A stretch of DNA of 64,000 nucleotides from Achromobacter spanius (GTDB taxonomy: Bacteria; Pseudomonadota; Gammaproteobacteria; Burkholderiales; Burkholderiaceae_B), in contig NZ_CP121261.1 in NCBI RefSeq assembly GCF_029637605.1, positions 2,356,001 through 2,420,000 on the forward strand. Reading direction: 5' to 3'. Under the pieces are notes generated by a model, which did no database searches, was not told where the DNA came from, and saw nothing but the letters and a program-made list of their open reading frames with translations. Positions 1 through 9,919 of this stretch are shown in pieces. Each line of letters opens with the position of its first letter. Position 1 is the first letter of the stretch. The position numbers and the translations under genes were made by a program.

Positions 1-1
1 G

Positions 2-343
2 GCGGCCGGCCTGTTCTTCCTGGTGCTGGTCACCGTGGGCAACCTGCCCGGCCTGGCCGCCGACATGTCCGACGCCTTTGGCGACAAGCGCCTGCACCTT
101 GTGGCCTACGCCGTCCTGACGGGCTTGATTTACCTGTCGGTCAACCGGCGCCCGGCGCTGGTGGCCCTGCTGGCCGTGACCGCGCTGGGCGTGGTGGACG
201 AAACCATCCAATCCCTTTTTCCCTACCGACAGGCTGAACTCTTAGACCTTTTGGCCGATATCTTGGCGGCGGGTGCAACAGTAATCTCATTGCACATCGG
301 TTCCACAGCCTTCGGCTCCTTTCGTGAAGTCACTAAGTCTTAA
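2..343 (+). CDS. VanZ-like family membrane protein, 5'-truncated by the window edge
   Basis: The reading frame is open to the first base of the window, so the start lies upstream; a GTG at 23 is internal. The visible 113 codons contain the VanZ-like pattern: an Asp-Lys-x-x-His segment near the start of a hydrophobic helix ([12 protein letters not shown]), then an Asp-Glu-x-x-Gln element ([14 protein letters not shown]) and a final Asp-rich helix ([13 protein letters not shown]). VanZ-like proteins are small polytopic membrane proteins; some contribute to glycopeptide resistance, but most have no defined role. It ends 10 bp before gmd and so looks like the previous gene of the polysaccharide locus. 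An envelope or polysaccharide role is inferred from position only. Confidence 0.75.
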   Translation, partial: AAGLFFLVLVTVGNLPGLAADMSDAFGDKRLHLVAYAVLTGLIYLSVNRRPALVALLAVTALGVVDETIQSLFPYRQAELLDLLADILAAGATVISLHIGSTAFGSFREVTKS

Positions 344-353
344 GGACACAACC

Positions 354-1463
354 ATGCCAAAACGGGCACTGATTACCGGCGTTACCGGCCAAGACGGCGC
401 CTATCTGGCGGAGTTCCTGCTGGCCAAGGGCTATGAGGTCCACGGCATCAAGCGGCGCGCTTCGCTGTTCAACACCGCGCGCATCGACCATCTGTACCAG
501 GACCCCCACGACAAGCCGCGCAACTTCGTGCTGCACCACGGCGACATGACGGACTCTTGCAGCCTGATCCGCATCGTGCAATCGGTGCAACCCGACGAAA
601 TCTATAACCTGGCCGCCCAAAGCCATGTGGGAGTTTCGTTTGAAGAGCCGGAGTACACCGCCAACGCCGACGGCCTGGGCACCTTGCGCCTGTTGGAAGC
701 CATCCGCATCCTGAAGCTGGAAAACAAGTCGCGCTTCTATCAGGCGTCGACCTCTGAGCTGTACGGCCTGGTGCAAGAAACGCCGCAGAAGGAAACCACC
801 CCCTTCTACCCGCGCAGCCCCTATGCCGCCGCCAAGCTCTACGCCTATTGGATCAGCGTGAACTACCGCGAAGCGTATGGCATGTACGCCTGCAACGGAA
901 TTCTGTTCAACCACGAATCCCCCAAGCGCGGCGAAACCTTCGTCACGCGCAAGATCACGCGCGGGCTGGCGCGCATTGTGCTGGGCCTGCAGGAATGCCT
1001 GTACCTGGGCAACCTGTCCGCCTTGCGCGACTGGGGCCATGCGCGCGACTACGTCGAAATGCAGTGGCTGATGCTGCAACAGGACACCCCCGAGGACTAC
1101 GTCATCGCCACCGGCTTGCAGTACAGCGTGCGCGAATTCATCAATACGGCGGCGCGCGAGCTGGGCATTCTGCTGGCCTGGGAAGGCGAAGGGCTGGAAG
1201 AAACGGCCACCGTGCTGTTCTCGCCCGTGCATGACGTAAAGCCCGGCCAGGTGATCGTGCGCGTGGACCCGCGCTACTTCCGCCCGACCGAAGTGGAAAC
1301 CCTGTTGGGCGACCCCACCAAGGCGCGCGAAAAGCTGGGCTGGTCGCCGCGCACCACGTTCGCGGAATTGGTCAAGGAAATGGTGGAGGCCGACCTGAAG
1401 GATGCGCGTCGCGATGCGCTGGTCGAACAGAACGGCTACGAAATCTACGCCTACAAGGAGTAG
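354..1463 (+). CDS. gmd: GDP-mannose 4,6-dehydratase
   Basis: Converts GDP-D-mannose to GDP-4-keto-6-deoxy-D-mannose, the first committed step to GDP-L-fucose or GDP-rhamnose. The 369-residue product has the extended-SDR layout: an NADP-binding GVTGQDG at residues 9-15, the active-site STSELYG at about 132-138, the Tyr157-x3-Lys161 pair (SPYAAAK), and the GMD-specific segment [15 protein letters not shown] at about 186-200. The ATG at 354 was chosen over an in-frame ATG at 324 because it puts the Rossmann strand at the N-terminus as in the family and has AAGGAC 5' to it. GDP-fucose synthase follows after 6 bp, so the two enzymes are very likely co-translated. Confidence 0.97.
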   Translation: MPKRALITGVTGQDGAYLAEFLLAKGYEVHGIKRRASLFNTARIDHLYQDPHDKPRNFVLHHGDMTDSCSLIRIVQSVQPDEIYNLAAQSHVGVSFEEPEYTANADGLGTLRLLEAIRILKLENKSRFYQASTSELYGLVQETPQKETTPFYPRSPYAAAKLYAYWISVNYREAYGMYACNGILFNHESPKRGETFVTRKITRGLARIVLGLQECLYLGNLSALRDWGHARDYVEMQWLMLQQDTPEDYVIATGLQYSVREFINTAARELGILLAWEGEGLEETATVLFSPVHDVKPGQVIVRVDPRYFRPTEVETLLGDPTKAREKLGWSPRTTFAELVKEMVEADLKDARRDALVEQNGYEIYAYKE

Positions 1464-1469
1464 CCCGCC

Positions 1470-2432
1470 ATGACGAACCTGGACCAACGCGTGTTTGTCG
1501 CGGGCCATCGCGGCATGGTCGGCGCCGCGATCACCCGCGAGCTGCACCGCCGTGGCTATCAGCACGTGCTGACCCGCAGCCGGACCGAGCTGGACCTGGA
1601 AAACCAGAACCAGGTGCATCGTTTTTTCTCGACCACGCCGGTCGACGTGGTGTACCTGGCGGCCGCCAAGGTGGGCGGCATCCTGGCCAACCAGAACCAT
1701 CCCGTCGACTTTCTCTACAAGAACCTGATGATCCAGTGCAACGTGATCCGCGCCGCCTATGCGGCCGGGGTACGCAAGCTGCTGTTCCTGGGTTCGTCCT
1801 GCATCTACCCGCGCGAAGCCCCGCAGCCCATCCGCGAAGACGCCTTGCTGACCGGCCCGCTGGAAGCCACCAACGAGCCCTACGCCATCGCCAAGATCGC
1901 GGGCCTGAAGCTGTGCGAAGCCTACCAGCGGGAGTACGGCGCGCGCTTTATCTGCGCCATGCCCACCAACCTGTACGGCCCGCACGACAACTACGACCTG
2001 CACAGCAGCCACGTGCTGCCGGCACTGATCCGCAAATTCCATGAAGGCCGCGAAGCCGGCCAGGAAAGCGTGACGATCTGGGGCACGGGCACGCCGCTGC
2101 GGGAATTCCTGTACGTGGACGACCTGGCGAAAGGCTGCGTGATGCTGATGGAACATCCTGACGCCGAGGGCATCTACAACATCGGCGCGGGCAAGGACAT
2201 CAGCATCGCGGATCTGGCGGCGCTGGTGGCGCGCGTGGTCGGCTACCAAGGCCGCATCGTGTACGACACCGGCAAGCCCGACGGCACGCCGCGCAAGCTG
2301 ATGGATTCGTCGCGGGTTCAGGCGCTGGGCTGGCAACCCACCGTGTCCTTGAGCGACGGCATCGCGCTGGCCTACCAGCACTTTCTGCGCGAACGTGCCG
2401 ATCAATCCCAACCGGCGCTGCCCGTGGCCTGA
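1470..2432 (+). CDS. fcl: GDP-L-fucose synthase
   Basis: Epimerase/reductase that turns the Gmd product into GDP-L-fucose. The 320-residue product carries GHRGMVG (residues 12-18) for NADPH binding, the GSSCIYP active-site strand (108-114), and Tyr138-x3-Lys142 (YAIAK), all typical of the WcaG/Fcl family at normal length. It directly follows gmd, so the locus can make GDP-L-fucose from GDP-mannose. No mannose-activation genes (manB/manC) are visible, so they must be elsewhere. The sugar in the final polymer is inferred to be fucose or a derivative. Confidence 0.96.
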   Translation: MTNLDQRVFVAGHRGMVGAAITRELHRRGYQHVLTRSRTELDLENQNQVHRFFSTTPVDVVYLAAAKVGGILANQNHPVDFLYKNLMIQCNVIRAAYAAGVRKLLFLGSSCIYPREAPQPIREDALLTGPLEATNEPYAIAKIAGLKLCEAYQREYGARFICAMPTNLYGPHDNYDLHSSHVLPALIRKFHEGREAGQESVTIWGTGTPLREFLYVDDLAKGCVMLMEHPDAEGIYNIGAGKDISIADLAALVARVVGYQGRIVYDTGKPDGTPRKLMDSSRVQALGWQPTVSLSDGIALAYQHFLRERADQSQPALPVA

Positions 2433-2464
2433 GGGCCGCGCCAGCATCAACCACAGGTTCCCCG

Positions 2465-3781
2465 ATGTTTGGATTCCTCAGGAAACACATCGCCGGCAAC
2501 GCCTCGTTCTGGGGGCTGGTGGAATACGGCATCGGCCCGGTCGCGGCGCTGATCGCCCTGCCCATCCTGTTCCGCCAGTTGGGCACGGTGGGCTTTGGCC
2601 AGTATTCGATGATCATCGCGCTGGCCGGGTTCGGCAACGCCGCCAATCTGGGCGCGGCGGTCACCGGCACCAAGCTGGTGTCCGAACGCCTGCACGAACC
2701 GGGCGGCGCCTACCGCGCGGCGGGGGTCAGCATGTCGCTGATCGGCTGCGCGCTGGGCGTGGTCACGCTGGCGGCCGTGTTGCTGTGGGCGGTGGTGGGC
2801 CTGGCCTGGCCAGCCGCCACGTTCGGCGGCGTGGCCGTGACGCTGTTGGCCATGCCCGCGCTGGCCATCTACCTGACCCAGCAATACGACCAATTATTTT
2901 CGGGTTGTCTGAAAGGCCGCGAGGACTTCCGCGCCACCGCGCTGTGCGAAGTGTTCAGCCGCAGCGGCACCATGGCGCTGGCCTGCGCGACGGCCTGGTA
3001 CACCGCGTCGCCCACCTACACCGGGCTGGCGCAGGCAGCCGGCCTGTTGATCGCGGGCAGCGTGAAGATGCGCGTGTTCTCGCGCGCCTATGGCCGTATC
3101 GTGGTGCGGCCGGTGCGCGACCGGAGCGCCATGATGGACGCCTTCAAGTTTTCGCGCTGGTCCTGGCTGAACAGCCTGAGCGCGCTGGCCTTCGGCTCGG
3201 TGGACCGGGTGCTGGTGGGCAGCATGATGGGGCCGGCCGCGCTGGCGATCTACACCGTGGGCGTGCAGGTGGGCCAGATCATCCACACCGCCGCCGTCGC
3301 GATCTTCCAGAAGGCGATGCCGCGCGTAACGCGTCTGTCGGTGTCGCCCCCTTATGCGGGCGCCGCCGAACGCGAGATCCGCCGCATGATGCTGTGGAAC
3401 CTGGCGCTGTCGTCGACCGCCACGCTGGCTGTGCTGGCGGTCAGCCGCCCGCTCTTGAATCTGCTGCTGGGTGACAACGTGGCGGCGGGCCACTTGGGCA
3501 CCTTCCAGTTGCTGATCGTGGCCTCCGGGCTGCTGTCACTGAACGCCGCGGCCCACTTCTCGCTGTTGGGGCTGGGCAATTCCCGCGCCGTCGCCATCCT
3601 GAACGGGTTGGGCGGACTGGCGATGTTGTGCGTCATGGCGGGGTTGGTGCACGCCGCGGGCGAACATGCGGCGGCGTGGGGCCGCATGGCTTATGCGGCG
3701 ATCACGCTGGCCGGCGTGGCACTTGCTATCCGTCAATCGCGCCCCGAGTATCCGGGCGCGTTACCCGCGGCCACCCGATAA
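2465..3781 (+). CDS. Polysaccharide flippase (Wzx/MOP superfamily)
   Basis: Predicted inner-membrane exporter that flips undecaprenyl-linked oligosaccharide repeats to the periplasm. The 438 residues are almost continuous hydrophobic helices (about 12) with short polar loops, opening with a charged N-terminus ([10 protein letters not shown]) and the early [12 protein letters not shown] helix usual in Wzx proteins. Length and helix count fit the family. It lies between GDP-fucose synthesis and a glycosyltransferase, the expected place in a Wzx/Wzy locus. Substrate cannot be read from sequence. The ribosome site before 2465 is weak. Confidence 0.87.
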   Translation: MFGFLRKHIAGNASFWGLVEYGIGPVAALIALPILFRQLGTVGFGQYSMIIALAGFGNAANLGAAVTGTKLVSERLHEPGGAYRAAGVSMSLIGCALGVVTLAAVLLWAVVGLAWPAATFGGVAVTLLAMPALAIYLTQQYDQLFSGCLKGREDFRATALCEVFSRSGTMALACATAWYTASPTYTGLAQAAGLLIAGSVKMRVFSRAYGRIVVRPVRDRSAMMDAFKFSRWSWLNSLSALAFGSVDRVLVGSMMGPAALAIYTVGVQVGQIIHTAAVAIFQKAMPRVTRLSVSPPYAGAAEREIRRMMLWNLALSSTATLAVLAVSRPLLNLLLGDNVAAGHLGTFQLLIVASGLLSLNAAAHFSLLGLGNSRAVAILNGLGGLAMLCVMAGLVHAAGEHAAAWGRMAYAAITLAGVALAIRQSRPEYPGALPAATR

Positions 3782-3803
3782 CACCAACATGCTGAGGTCT
3801 TAC

Positions 3804-4706
3804 ATGCGCAAGCGTCATAACGAGTATTCACGTCAGCTCATCGACTTCGTCCGCGAGCTGCGTCCGCCCGCGCCGATCGCCGGCGGCCTGTTGCCCAAAG
3901 TGACCATCGTGACCCCGTCGTTCAACCAGGCCAAGTTCCTGGAGCGCACCATTCTGTCGGTGCTGAACCAGGGGTATCCGCGTCTGGAATACATCATCAT
4001 CGACGGCGGCTCGACCGACGGCAGCGTGGACATCATCCGCAAGTACGAGCGCTACCTGAGTTACTGGGAAAGCACGCCGGACCGCGGGCAGTCGCACGCC
4101 ATCAACAAAGGCTTCGAGCGCGCCACGGGCGACTACGTCGGCTGGCAGAATTCAGACGACCTGTATTTTCCCGGCGCGCTGCGCAAGCTGGGCGCGGCGG
4201 CCTCGCGCGGGCGCGCGCCGATCGTCAGCGGCAACCTGTTCGTGGCCGATGCCAACAACCACATCTTCCGCAAGATCCACTACACCCCGGTCAACCGGGG
4301 CACGCTGACGGTGGTGAAGGCGTCCATTCCGAACCAGTCGGCCATCTTCCGCCGCGACCTGCTGCGCAAATACGGGCTGCTGCAGGAAAGCATGCGCTAC
4401 TGCATGGACCTGGAACTCTGGAGCCGCCTGCTGCGCGAAGGCAAGAACCTGATCGTGCCCGACGCGCTGGGCGTCTACACCGCCCACGACGAAACCAAGA
4501 CGGCGCTGATGCAGGACGTGCTGCTGGAAGAACGCGAGCAGATCGTCACACGTATACGGCGCACGGAGCCCGGGCTGGGCCGCCTGTTCGAGCTGTCGTG
4601 CCGCGCGTCCAAGGTGGCCGCTCACGCCCGCCAGGGCGACCTGACCTACCTGTTCGAAAAGCTGACCACGAAGATCTTCGGACGTGACGACTGGGCCGCG
4701 CACTAG
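3804..4706 (+). CDS. Family 2 glycosyltransferase
   Basis: GT-A fold sugar transferase, predicted to build the lipid-linked repeat unit at the cytoplasmic face. In the 300-residue product the nucleotide-binding start is [10 protein letters not shown] (33-42), followed by the [10 protein letters not shown] motif (64-73) and a DxD-like NSDDLY (116-121). The start at 3804 has GAGG 6-7 bp upstream; another in-frame ATG at 3789 lacks a ribosome site. The gene is 22 bp after the flippase and 12 bp before the polymerase-like gene. Donor and acceptor are unknown. Confidence 0.9.
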   Translation: MRKRHNEYSRQLIDFVRELRPPAPIAGGLLPKVTIVTPSFNQAKFLERTILSVLNQGYPRLEYIIIDGGSTDGSVDIIRKYERYLSYWESTPDRGQSHAINKGFERATGDYVGWQNSDDLYFPGALRKLGAAASRGRAPIVSGNLFVADANNHIFRKIHYTPVNRGTLTVVKASIPNQSAIFRRDLLRKYGLLQESMRYCMDLELWSRLLREGKNLIVPDALGVYTAHDETKTALMQDVLLEEREQIVTRIRRTEPGLGRLFELSCRASKVAAHARQGDLTYLFEKLTTKIFGRDDWAAH

Positions 4707-4718
4707 GACGATGCCGAC

Positions 4719-6023
4719 ATGAGCCCGCACCGCCGCTTCTCCACCTTGCATCTGCTGGGGCTGTTCGCCTTCACCGCGCTGGCCCTGAACGATGACCGCT
4801 TCATCCTGGGCGTCGGCAGCTTCAAGCTGTCGCCCTTCGATGTGCTGTTCGTGATGATTCTGGCGGTCAAGGCGCTGCGGCTGGCGGAGCCCAGCGCCTA
4901 TGCACTGCCGCGCGGCGTGCTGGGCGCGCTGCTGGGCTTGCAAACCTTGTCGGTCATCTATCTGCTGCTGGTGTCGATGGACCATCCCGGCATTGAAACG
5001 GGCGACGTGGCGCGCGACCTGCGCATCGTGTTCTATTTCCTGTGCACGCCGTTCCTTTGCTACAAGGACATCGACAGCCCCGCCGCCTACGCCGTGCTGC
5101 AGAAGTACATCGTGGCGGCCTGCCTGTTCGTGGCCGTGCAGATGTTGCTGGAGCAGGCCATGGGCTTCAGCGTATCGGACCCCTTGCGCAACGTGCGCTT
5201 GGGCGTCTGGGCCATTCCCTTCGGCGTGGTGTCGCTATTGACCTTCCGGCGCACCTTGAACGTGTCCGGCCCCAAGGCCTATGCGCTGACGCTGTTCATG
5301 TTGCTGGCACTGGTGTTTTCGCTGAACCGCAGCCAGTACCTGCAATTGGCGGTGTCCGTCTTCATCGCGGTGCTGCTGGGCACGGGCCCGGAAATTCGCC
5401 GGCGCGCGGTGCTGATCTTCGTGCCGGCGGCCGTGGCGGGCGTGCTGGTGTTTGCCAGCATCGGCTACCTGGACGTGCTGGCCAACCGCATCTTCAGCGT
5501 CGAAAAGCTGGATGAGGATTCCAGCTACGGCGCGCGTATCCAGGAAATGGAAGGGCAGATGGACTTCTTCGCCGAAAGCCCGGTGTTTGGCAAAGGCGCG
5601 GGCTTTCGCAGTTGGGTCATGGGTGAAAACGGGTTCGAGCTCAGCACCTTCGCGCACAACTCCTGGGCCTTCTACCTGATGAAGTTCGGCGTGGTGGGCA
5701 CCACCATGATCATGCTGCCGCCCTTGCTGATCCTGCTGCTGACCTTGCTCAGGCGGTACGCGCATCCCGGGCTGGAAATGCACCGGCGCTACCTGCTGGC
5801 CACCGCGCCCATCTATATCTTCATTGATTCGTTGTCCGGCGGGCTGGCCTATGCGCCCAAGACCGCCTTCACCGGATTCCTGCTGTGCTACTGCCTGTCG
5901 TTGATGCGAAATGCCCAGATCATGCCCGTGCCCAGGGCGGATGCGCCCGTGGCCCGGCGCCCCCCCAGCCACCGTCCGGATGCCGCGCACCGGTCGCCAC
6001 CTCGAGTGATACCCCATGCCTGA
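4719..6023 (+). CDS. O-antigen polymerase/ligase-like membrane protein (Wzy-like)
   Basis: The 434-residue polytopic protein has about 10-12 predicted helices and a large hydrophilic segment at about 250-310, which ends in FAHNSWAFYLMKFGVVG. That pattern (a long periplasmic loop with an Asn/His-containing motif before the last helices) is typical of the O-antigen ligase / Wzy family. Its place between flippase and glycosyltransferases favours a polymerase of the exopolysaccharide, but sequence alone does not separate polymerase from ligase. The C-terminal 35 residues are Pro/Arg/His-rich and probably unstructured. The stop overlaps the next start by 8 bp, indicating coupling. Confidence 0.83.
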   Translation: MSPHRRFSTLHLLGLFAFTALALNDDRFILGVGSFKLSPFDVLFVMILAVKALRLAEPSAYALPRGVLGALLGLQTLSVIYLLLVSMDHPGIETGDVARDLRIVFYFLCTPFLCYKDIDSPAAYAVLQKYIVAACLFVAVQMLLEQAMGFSVSDPLRNVRLGVWAIPFGVVSLLTFRRTLNVSGPKAYALTLFMLLALVFSLNRSQYLQLAVSVFIAVLLGTGPEIRRRAVLIFVPAAVAGVLVFASIGYLDVLANRIFSVEKLDEDSSYGARIQEMEGQMDFFAESPVFGKGAGFRSWVMGENGFELSTFAHNSWAFYLMKFGVVGTTMIMLPPLLILLLTLLRRYAHPGLEMHRRYLLATAPIYIFIDSLSGGLAYAPKTAFTGFLLCYCLSLMRNAQIMPVPRADAPVARRPPSHRPDAAHRSPPRVIPHA

Positions 6024-7143
6024 TGTCTTGTTTGTCGCGCCAGACTTGCACGGCGGCGTCGGAAGATGCGTTGCCTTCATCGTGGATGCCTTGCCGGAAC
6101 AGGGCGTTGATTCCGCCCTGTTCCTGCTGCGTTCGCGCAACCGGGAATATCCTGTCTCCAACCCGAAGGTGACGCGCGCCCTGCCCATCATTGAATCGTC
6201 CACCAAGCTGCGGCTGATGCTGCCCTTTGCCTTCATGCAGTTGATGGCCCAGATCCGCCGCGACAAGCCGGCCATCGTGTGTTCGCACGGACTGCTGTGC
6301 AACATGCTGGTGGTGCTGGCCAGGAAGATGCTGCGCGGCAAGTTCCGCACCGTGGCCTTTGAACACAGCAGCCCCGCCATCCATTACGGGGCGTCGAAAA
6401 TGCGGCGCCTGAAGTGCTGGCTGGTCAGCCAGACCTATCGCCGGCATGACGCGGTAGTGGGCGTGTCGCGCGGCGTGAAGGAAGACCTGGTCAGCATGTT
6501 TCCGCCGCTGCGCGGCAAGGTCCATACGATCTACAACGGCGTGCCCCTGGACAATGTGCGCCGGCAAGGCGCGCAGCGCATCGAAGGCGACGGCGCGGCG
6601 CCCTATCAGGTGGTGGCGGTGGGCAGGCTGGAAGCCGTGAAGGACTACGCCACCTTGATCGACGCCGCCGCCTTGCTGGACGACCCCGGCATCGCCTTCA
6701 CCATCCTGGGCGAAGGCTCCGAGCATGCCGCCCTGCAAAAGCGTATCGAGGAGCGCGCCTCGCGCAGCCCCGTCACGCTGGCCGGGCATATCGACAACCC
6801 CTTTCCCGTCATCGCCAGCGCGGGCGCCTTCGCCTTGACCTCCATCCGCGAAAGCTTCGGCAACGTGCTGGTCGAAGCCTTGTGCCTGGGCGTGCCGGTG
6901 ATCTCCACCGACTGTCCCCACGGCCCCGCCGAAATTCTTGACGCCGGCCGCTATGGCCTGTTGGTGCCGGTGGGCGACGCGGCGGCGCTGGCCGACGCCG
7001 TGCGCCGGCTGGCCTACGACGCGAAGATGCGCGAGCAACTGGCCGCGCAAGGCCCCGAGCGCGCCGACGCCTTTTCCCTAGAGCGGCACTGCCGCAACGT
7101 CATCGCGCTATTCCAGCCGCTGATGCAACGCGGCACGCCTTGA
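6016..7143 (+). CDS. Family 4 (GT-B) glycosyltransferase
   Basis: Predicted retaining GT-B transferase for repeat-unit assembly. Of its 375 residues, the N-terminal half holds the acceptor domain with an early glycine loop (LHGGVGR). The C-terminal half has VVAVGRLEAVKDY, which starts the donor domain, and the family signature ESFGNVLVEAL, an E-x7-E nucleotide-sugar binding motif. The gene overlaps the polymerase-like gene by 8 bp and is followed after 13 bp by another glycosyltransferase, so it sits inside the polysaccharide operon. Sugar specificity is not deducible. Confidence 0.91.
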   Translation: MPDVLFVAPDLHGGVGRCVAFIVDALPEQGVDSALFLLRSRNREYPVSNPKVTRALPIIESSTKLRLMLPFAFMQLMAQIRRDKPAIVCSHGLLCNMLVVLARKMLRGKFRTVAFEHSSPAIHYGASKMRRLKCWLVSQTYRRHDAVVGVSRGVKEDLVSMFPPLRGKVHTIYNGVPLDNVRRQGAQRIEGDGAAPYQVVAVGRLEAVKDYATLIDAAALLDDPGIAFTILGEGSEHAALQKRIEERASRSPVTLAGHIDNPFPVIASAGAFALTSIRESFGNVLVEALCLGVPVISTDCPHGPAEILDAGRYGLLVPVGDAAALADAVRRLAYDAKMREQLAAQGPERADAFSLERHCRNVIALFQPLMQRGTP

Positions 7144-7156
7144 ACAGGAAGGAATC

Positions 7157-8050
7157 ATGCAGAAAATACCGGTTTCCGTGGTGGTCATGACGAAGAACGA
7201 AGAGCGCAACATCACCAAGTGCCTGAAGGCGCTGGTGGATTTTGACGAAGTCTTCGTGGTGGATTCCAACAGCACCGACGCCACCTGCGCGATGGCGACA
7301 GCGCTGGGCGCCCGCGTCTCCAACTTCCAATGGAACGGCAAGTACCCGAAGAAAAAGCAATGGTGCCTGGAGCAATTGCCCTTCTCGCATCCCGTCGTGC
7401 TGTACGTGGACGCCGACGAGGAAATGACCCCGGCCCTGGCCGAGGAAATCCGCGAGGTGCTGCCTCGCTTTGCGGCGGGCGCGGGCGGCGCCTTCGTGCC
7501 GTTCGACTACGTGTTCTGCGGCAAGAAGCTGGAACACGGCCACCGTGTCTACAAGCTGGCGCTGCTGGCGCGCAATCAATCGCGCTTCCTGGATTACGAC
7601 GACCTGGACGTGGCGCATATGTGGGAAGTGGAAGGCCATTACCAGCCGCAGGTCAAGGGCGAGACCTTTGCCTTGCGACAGCGCATGGTGCACAACGACC
7701 ACGATTCGCTCTTCCATTATTTCGACAAGCACAACCGCTATTCGGATTGGGAAGCCAACCTGCGCACCAAGGGCCTGATGAACGATCCGCGCGAAGCCAA
7801 CGTGGGTGCCCGGGCCCTGCTCAAGCGCATATTTCAGGCCATGCCCTTCAAGGCGCCGATCTCGTTCCTGCATTCCTACGTGTTCCGGCTGGGCTTCCTG
7901 GACGGTAAGGCGGGCTATGACTACGCGGTGGCGCGCGCCATGTATTACTGGCAGATCCGCATCAAGACCGAAGAACTGCAAAAGACGCGGCTGGCGCGCG
8001 CCGGCGAGGCCGAGGCCGACGCCGACGCCGTGACCGGAGCCGCCAAATGA
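7157..8050 (+). CDS. Family 2 glycosyltransferase (WaaE/KdtX-like)
   Basis: The 297-residue product begins with the compact GT2 start ISVVVMTKNEERNI-like segment (residues 5-19), a VVDSNSTD motif (34-41), a Lys-rich KYPKKKQW (62-69) and the metal-binding VDADEE (84-89). The KNE-E-N-I and PKKKQW elements are typical of the subgroup that includes WaaE, the lipopolysaccharide beta-1,4-glucosyltransferase. Here a polysaccharide role is inferred from context. The stop codon overlaps the start of the acetyltransferase gene by 4 bp. Confidence 0.88.
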   Translation: MQKIPVSVVVMTKNEERNITKCLKALVDFDEVFVVDSNSTDATCAMATALGARVSNFQWNGKYPKKKQWCLEQLPFSHPVVLYVDADEEMTPALAEEIREVLPRFAAGAGGAFVPFDYVFCGKKLEHGHRVYKLALLARNQSRFLDYDDLDVAHMWEVEGHYQPQVKGETFALRQRMVHNDHDSLFHYFDKHNRYSDWEANLRTKGLMNDPREANVGARALLKRIFQAMPFKAPISFLHSYVFRLGFLDGKAGYDYAVARAMYYWQIRIKTEELQKTRLARAGEAEADADAVTGAAK

Positions 8051-8607
8051 GCACATTGCAGCAACTGGATCGTTTTGCGCTGGCGCCAGGCCAACGTGGC
8101 CGCTCCGCGTTGACCGTGCAACTGTGGTGGACGGTGCAGAGCACCTTGTTTCGGTGGTCGCCCCAAGTGGCGTATGGCTTTCGGCGCTGGCTGCTGCGCT
8201 GCTTTGGCGCGCAAGTGGGCAAGAAGGTGCTGATCCGGCCGAGCGCCACGGTGACCTATCCGTGGAAGGTGCAGATTGGGGACTATGCCTGGATCGGCGA
8301 CGACGCCGTCCTTTACAGCCTGGGCCCCATCCAGATCGGCGCGCATGCCGTCGTGTCGCAGCGCAGTTATTTGTGCGCGGCGGATCACGACGCCGGCCAG
8401 CCGGACTTTCCCCTGCGCGAACGCGCGGTCCGCGTGGAGGATGGCGCCTGGGTGGCGACCGATGTCTTCGTCGGCCCCGGCGTCACCATTGGTCGCGAAG
8501 CCGTGGTGGGCGCGCGCAGTTCGGTCTTTCGCAACATGCCGCCCGCGATGGTCTGCCACGGCAACCCCTGCCGCCCGGTGCGCCCGCGCATGGCGACGGC
8601 ACCATGA
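8047..8607 (+). CDS. WcaF-like O-acetyltransferase (left-handed beta-helix)
   Basis: Predicted to add acetyl groups to a sugar of the repeat unit from acetyl-CoA. The 186 residues show hexapeptide repeats from about residue 60 (e.g. VLIRPSATV, VQIGDYAWIGDDAVL, IQIGAHAVVSQ), an active-site-type His in CAADHD, and the terminal coil VFVGPGVTIGREAVVGARSSV. The layout matches the colanic-acid WcaF group. It is joined by ATGA overlaps to the genes on both sides. The pairing with a WcaI-like transferase is the same as in colanic acid clusters. Confidence 0.86.
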   Translation: MSTLQQLDRFALAPGQRGRSALTVQLWWTVQSTLFRWSPQVAYGFRRWLLRCFGAQVGKKVLIRPSATVTYPWKVQIGDYAWIGDDAVLYSLGPIQIGAHAVVSQRSYLCAADHDAGQPDFPLRERAVRVEDGAWVATDVFVGPGVTIGREAVVGARSSVFRNMPPAMVCHGNPCRPVRPRMATAP

Positions 8608-9851
8608 AGATCCTGATCTACGGGATCAACTACGCGCCCGAACTGACCGGCATCGGCAAGTACAGCGCGGAGCTGGCCGAATGGCTGGCCGCGCACGGCC
8701 ACGAGGTCAGCGTGGTGACCGCCCCGCCCTATTACCCGCAGTGGCGGGTACACGACGGCTACCGTGCGGGACGCTACCAGAAGGAAGTGCGGCGCGGTGT
8801 TACCGTGCGCCGCGCACCGCTGTGGGTGCCCGCGCGTCCCGGGGGGCTGAAGCGCCTGATCCACCTGGCCAGCTTCGCGCTGTGCAGCCTGCCCTCGCTG
8901 CTGCGCGCGGCGGCGGGGCGGCCGGACTTGATCCTGGTGGTGGAGCCCGCGTTGTTCTGTGCGCCGGCCGCCTGGATCACGGCGCGCCTGTGCGGCGCGC
9001 GCGCGTGGCTGCATATACAGGACTACGAAGTGGATGCCGCGTTTGAACTGGGCCTGCTCAAGGGCGCCGGCCTGCGCGCGGTGGTGAAGCGGGCCGAGCG
9101 CTGGTTGATGCGCCGCTTTGATCGGGTGTCGACCATATCCCAGCGCATGCTGGACCTGGCGCTGGCCAAGGGCGTGGAGCCCGACCGCGCGGTGCTGCTG
9201 CCCAACTGGATCGACGTCAACGCCATCACGCCGCGCGCGGAGGGTGGTGACTATCGCGCCGAGCTGGGCATTCCCGATAACGCCATCGTGGCGCTTTATT
9301 CCGGAAACATGGGTGGCAAGCAAGGCTTGCAGACGCTGGCGGACGTGGCGCACCGATTGAGCCGCGAGAGCCGGCTGTGGTTCGTGTTTTGCGGGCAAGG
9401 CCCGGAACGCGCACCATTGGAAGCGGCGTGCGAGGGATTGGCGCGCGTGGTGTTTCTGGATTTGCAGCCGGCCGATCGGCTGGGCGCGTTGTTGAACACC
9501 GCGGATATTCATTTGCTGCCGCAACGCGCCGGCGCGGCCGACCTGGTGATGCCGTCGAAGCTGACGGGAATGCTGGCCAGCGGAAGGCCCGTGGTGTGCG
9601 GCGCGGCGCGGGGGACCGAGCTGGCGAGCGTGGTGGCGCGCTGCGGGCTGGTGACGCCGCCCGAGGATGCCGAGGCGATGGCCGAAGCGGTACGCAAGCT
9701 GAGCTACAACGCAGCGATCCGCGAGACGCTGGGCGCGGCGGCAAGGTTGTATGCGCTGAATAATCTGGATGTGGACGCGGTACTGGCGGCGGCGGAACGG
9801 GAGTTTGGGAAGGTGGTGGGGGGGAAGGAGGCGGCGGCGGTGGGGAGGTAG
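8604..9851 (+). CDS. WcaI-like GT-B glycosyltransferase
   Basis: The 415-residue product opens with MKILIYGINYAPELTGIGKY, the N-terminal signature of the colanic acid WcaI family. It has a GT-B donor domain with YSGNMGGKQGLQTL and VMPSKLTGMLASGRPVV. ATG 8604 overlaps the acetyltransferase stop in an ATGA, so this start is firm although the frame is open upstream. It is the last gene of the polysaccharide block. The final codons sit in a G-rich tract (about 9801-9850, including a run of seven G), giving a Gly/Val/Ala/Lys tail unlikely to be conserved. Confidence 0.9.
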   Translation: MKILIYGINYAPELTGIGKYSAELAEWLAAHGHEVSVVTAPPYYPQWRVHDGYRAGRYQKEVRRGVTVRRAPLWVPARPGGLKRLIHLASFALCSLPSLLRAAAGRPDLILVVEPALFCAPAAWITARLCGARAWLHIQDYEVDAAFELGLLKGAGLRAVVKRAERWLMRRFDRVSTISQRMLDLALAKGVEPDRAVLLPNWIDVNAITPRAEGGDYRAELGIPDNAIVALYSGNMGGKQGLQTLADVAHRLSRESRLWFVFCGQGPERAPLEAACEGLARVVFLDLQPADRLGALLNTADIHLLPQRAGAADLVMPSKLTGMLASGRPVVCGAARGTELASVVARCGLVTPPEDAEAMAEAVRKLSYNAAIRETLGAAARLYALNNLDVDAVLAAAEREFGKVVGGKEAAAVGR

Positions 9852-9919
9852 ATTCTGGCGTGCGATGTATCTGGATGGAGAAAGGGACGGGCGTTTTTCT
9901 GCCGTCCTTTTTTTGTTTC

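Noticed and set aside
333..2450. 705-codon open frame on the - strand
   Set aside because: It lies wholly opposite gmd and GDP-fucose synthase, has a His/Gln/Arg-rich composition typical of antisense frames in high-GC DNA, and shows no domain.
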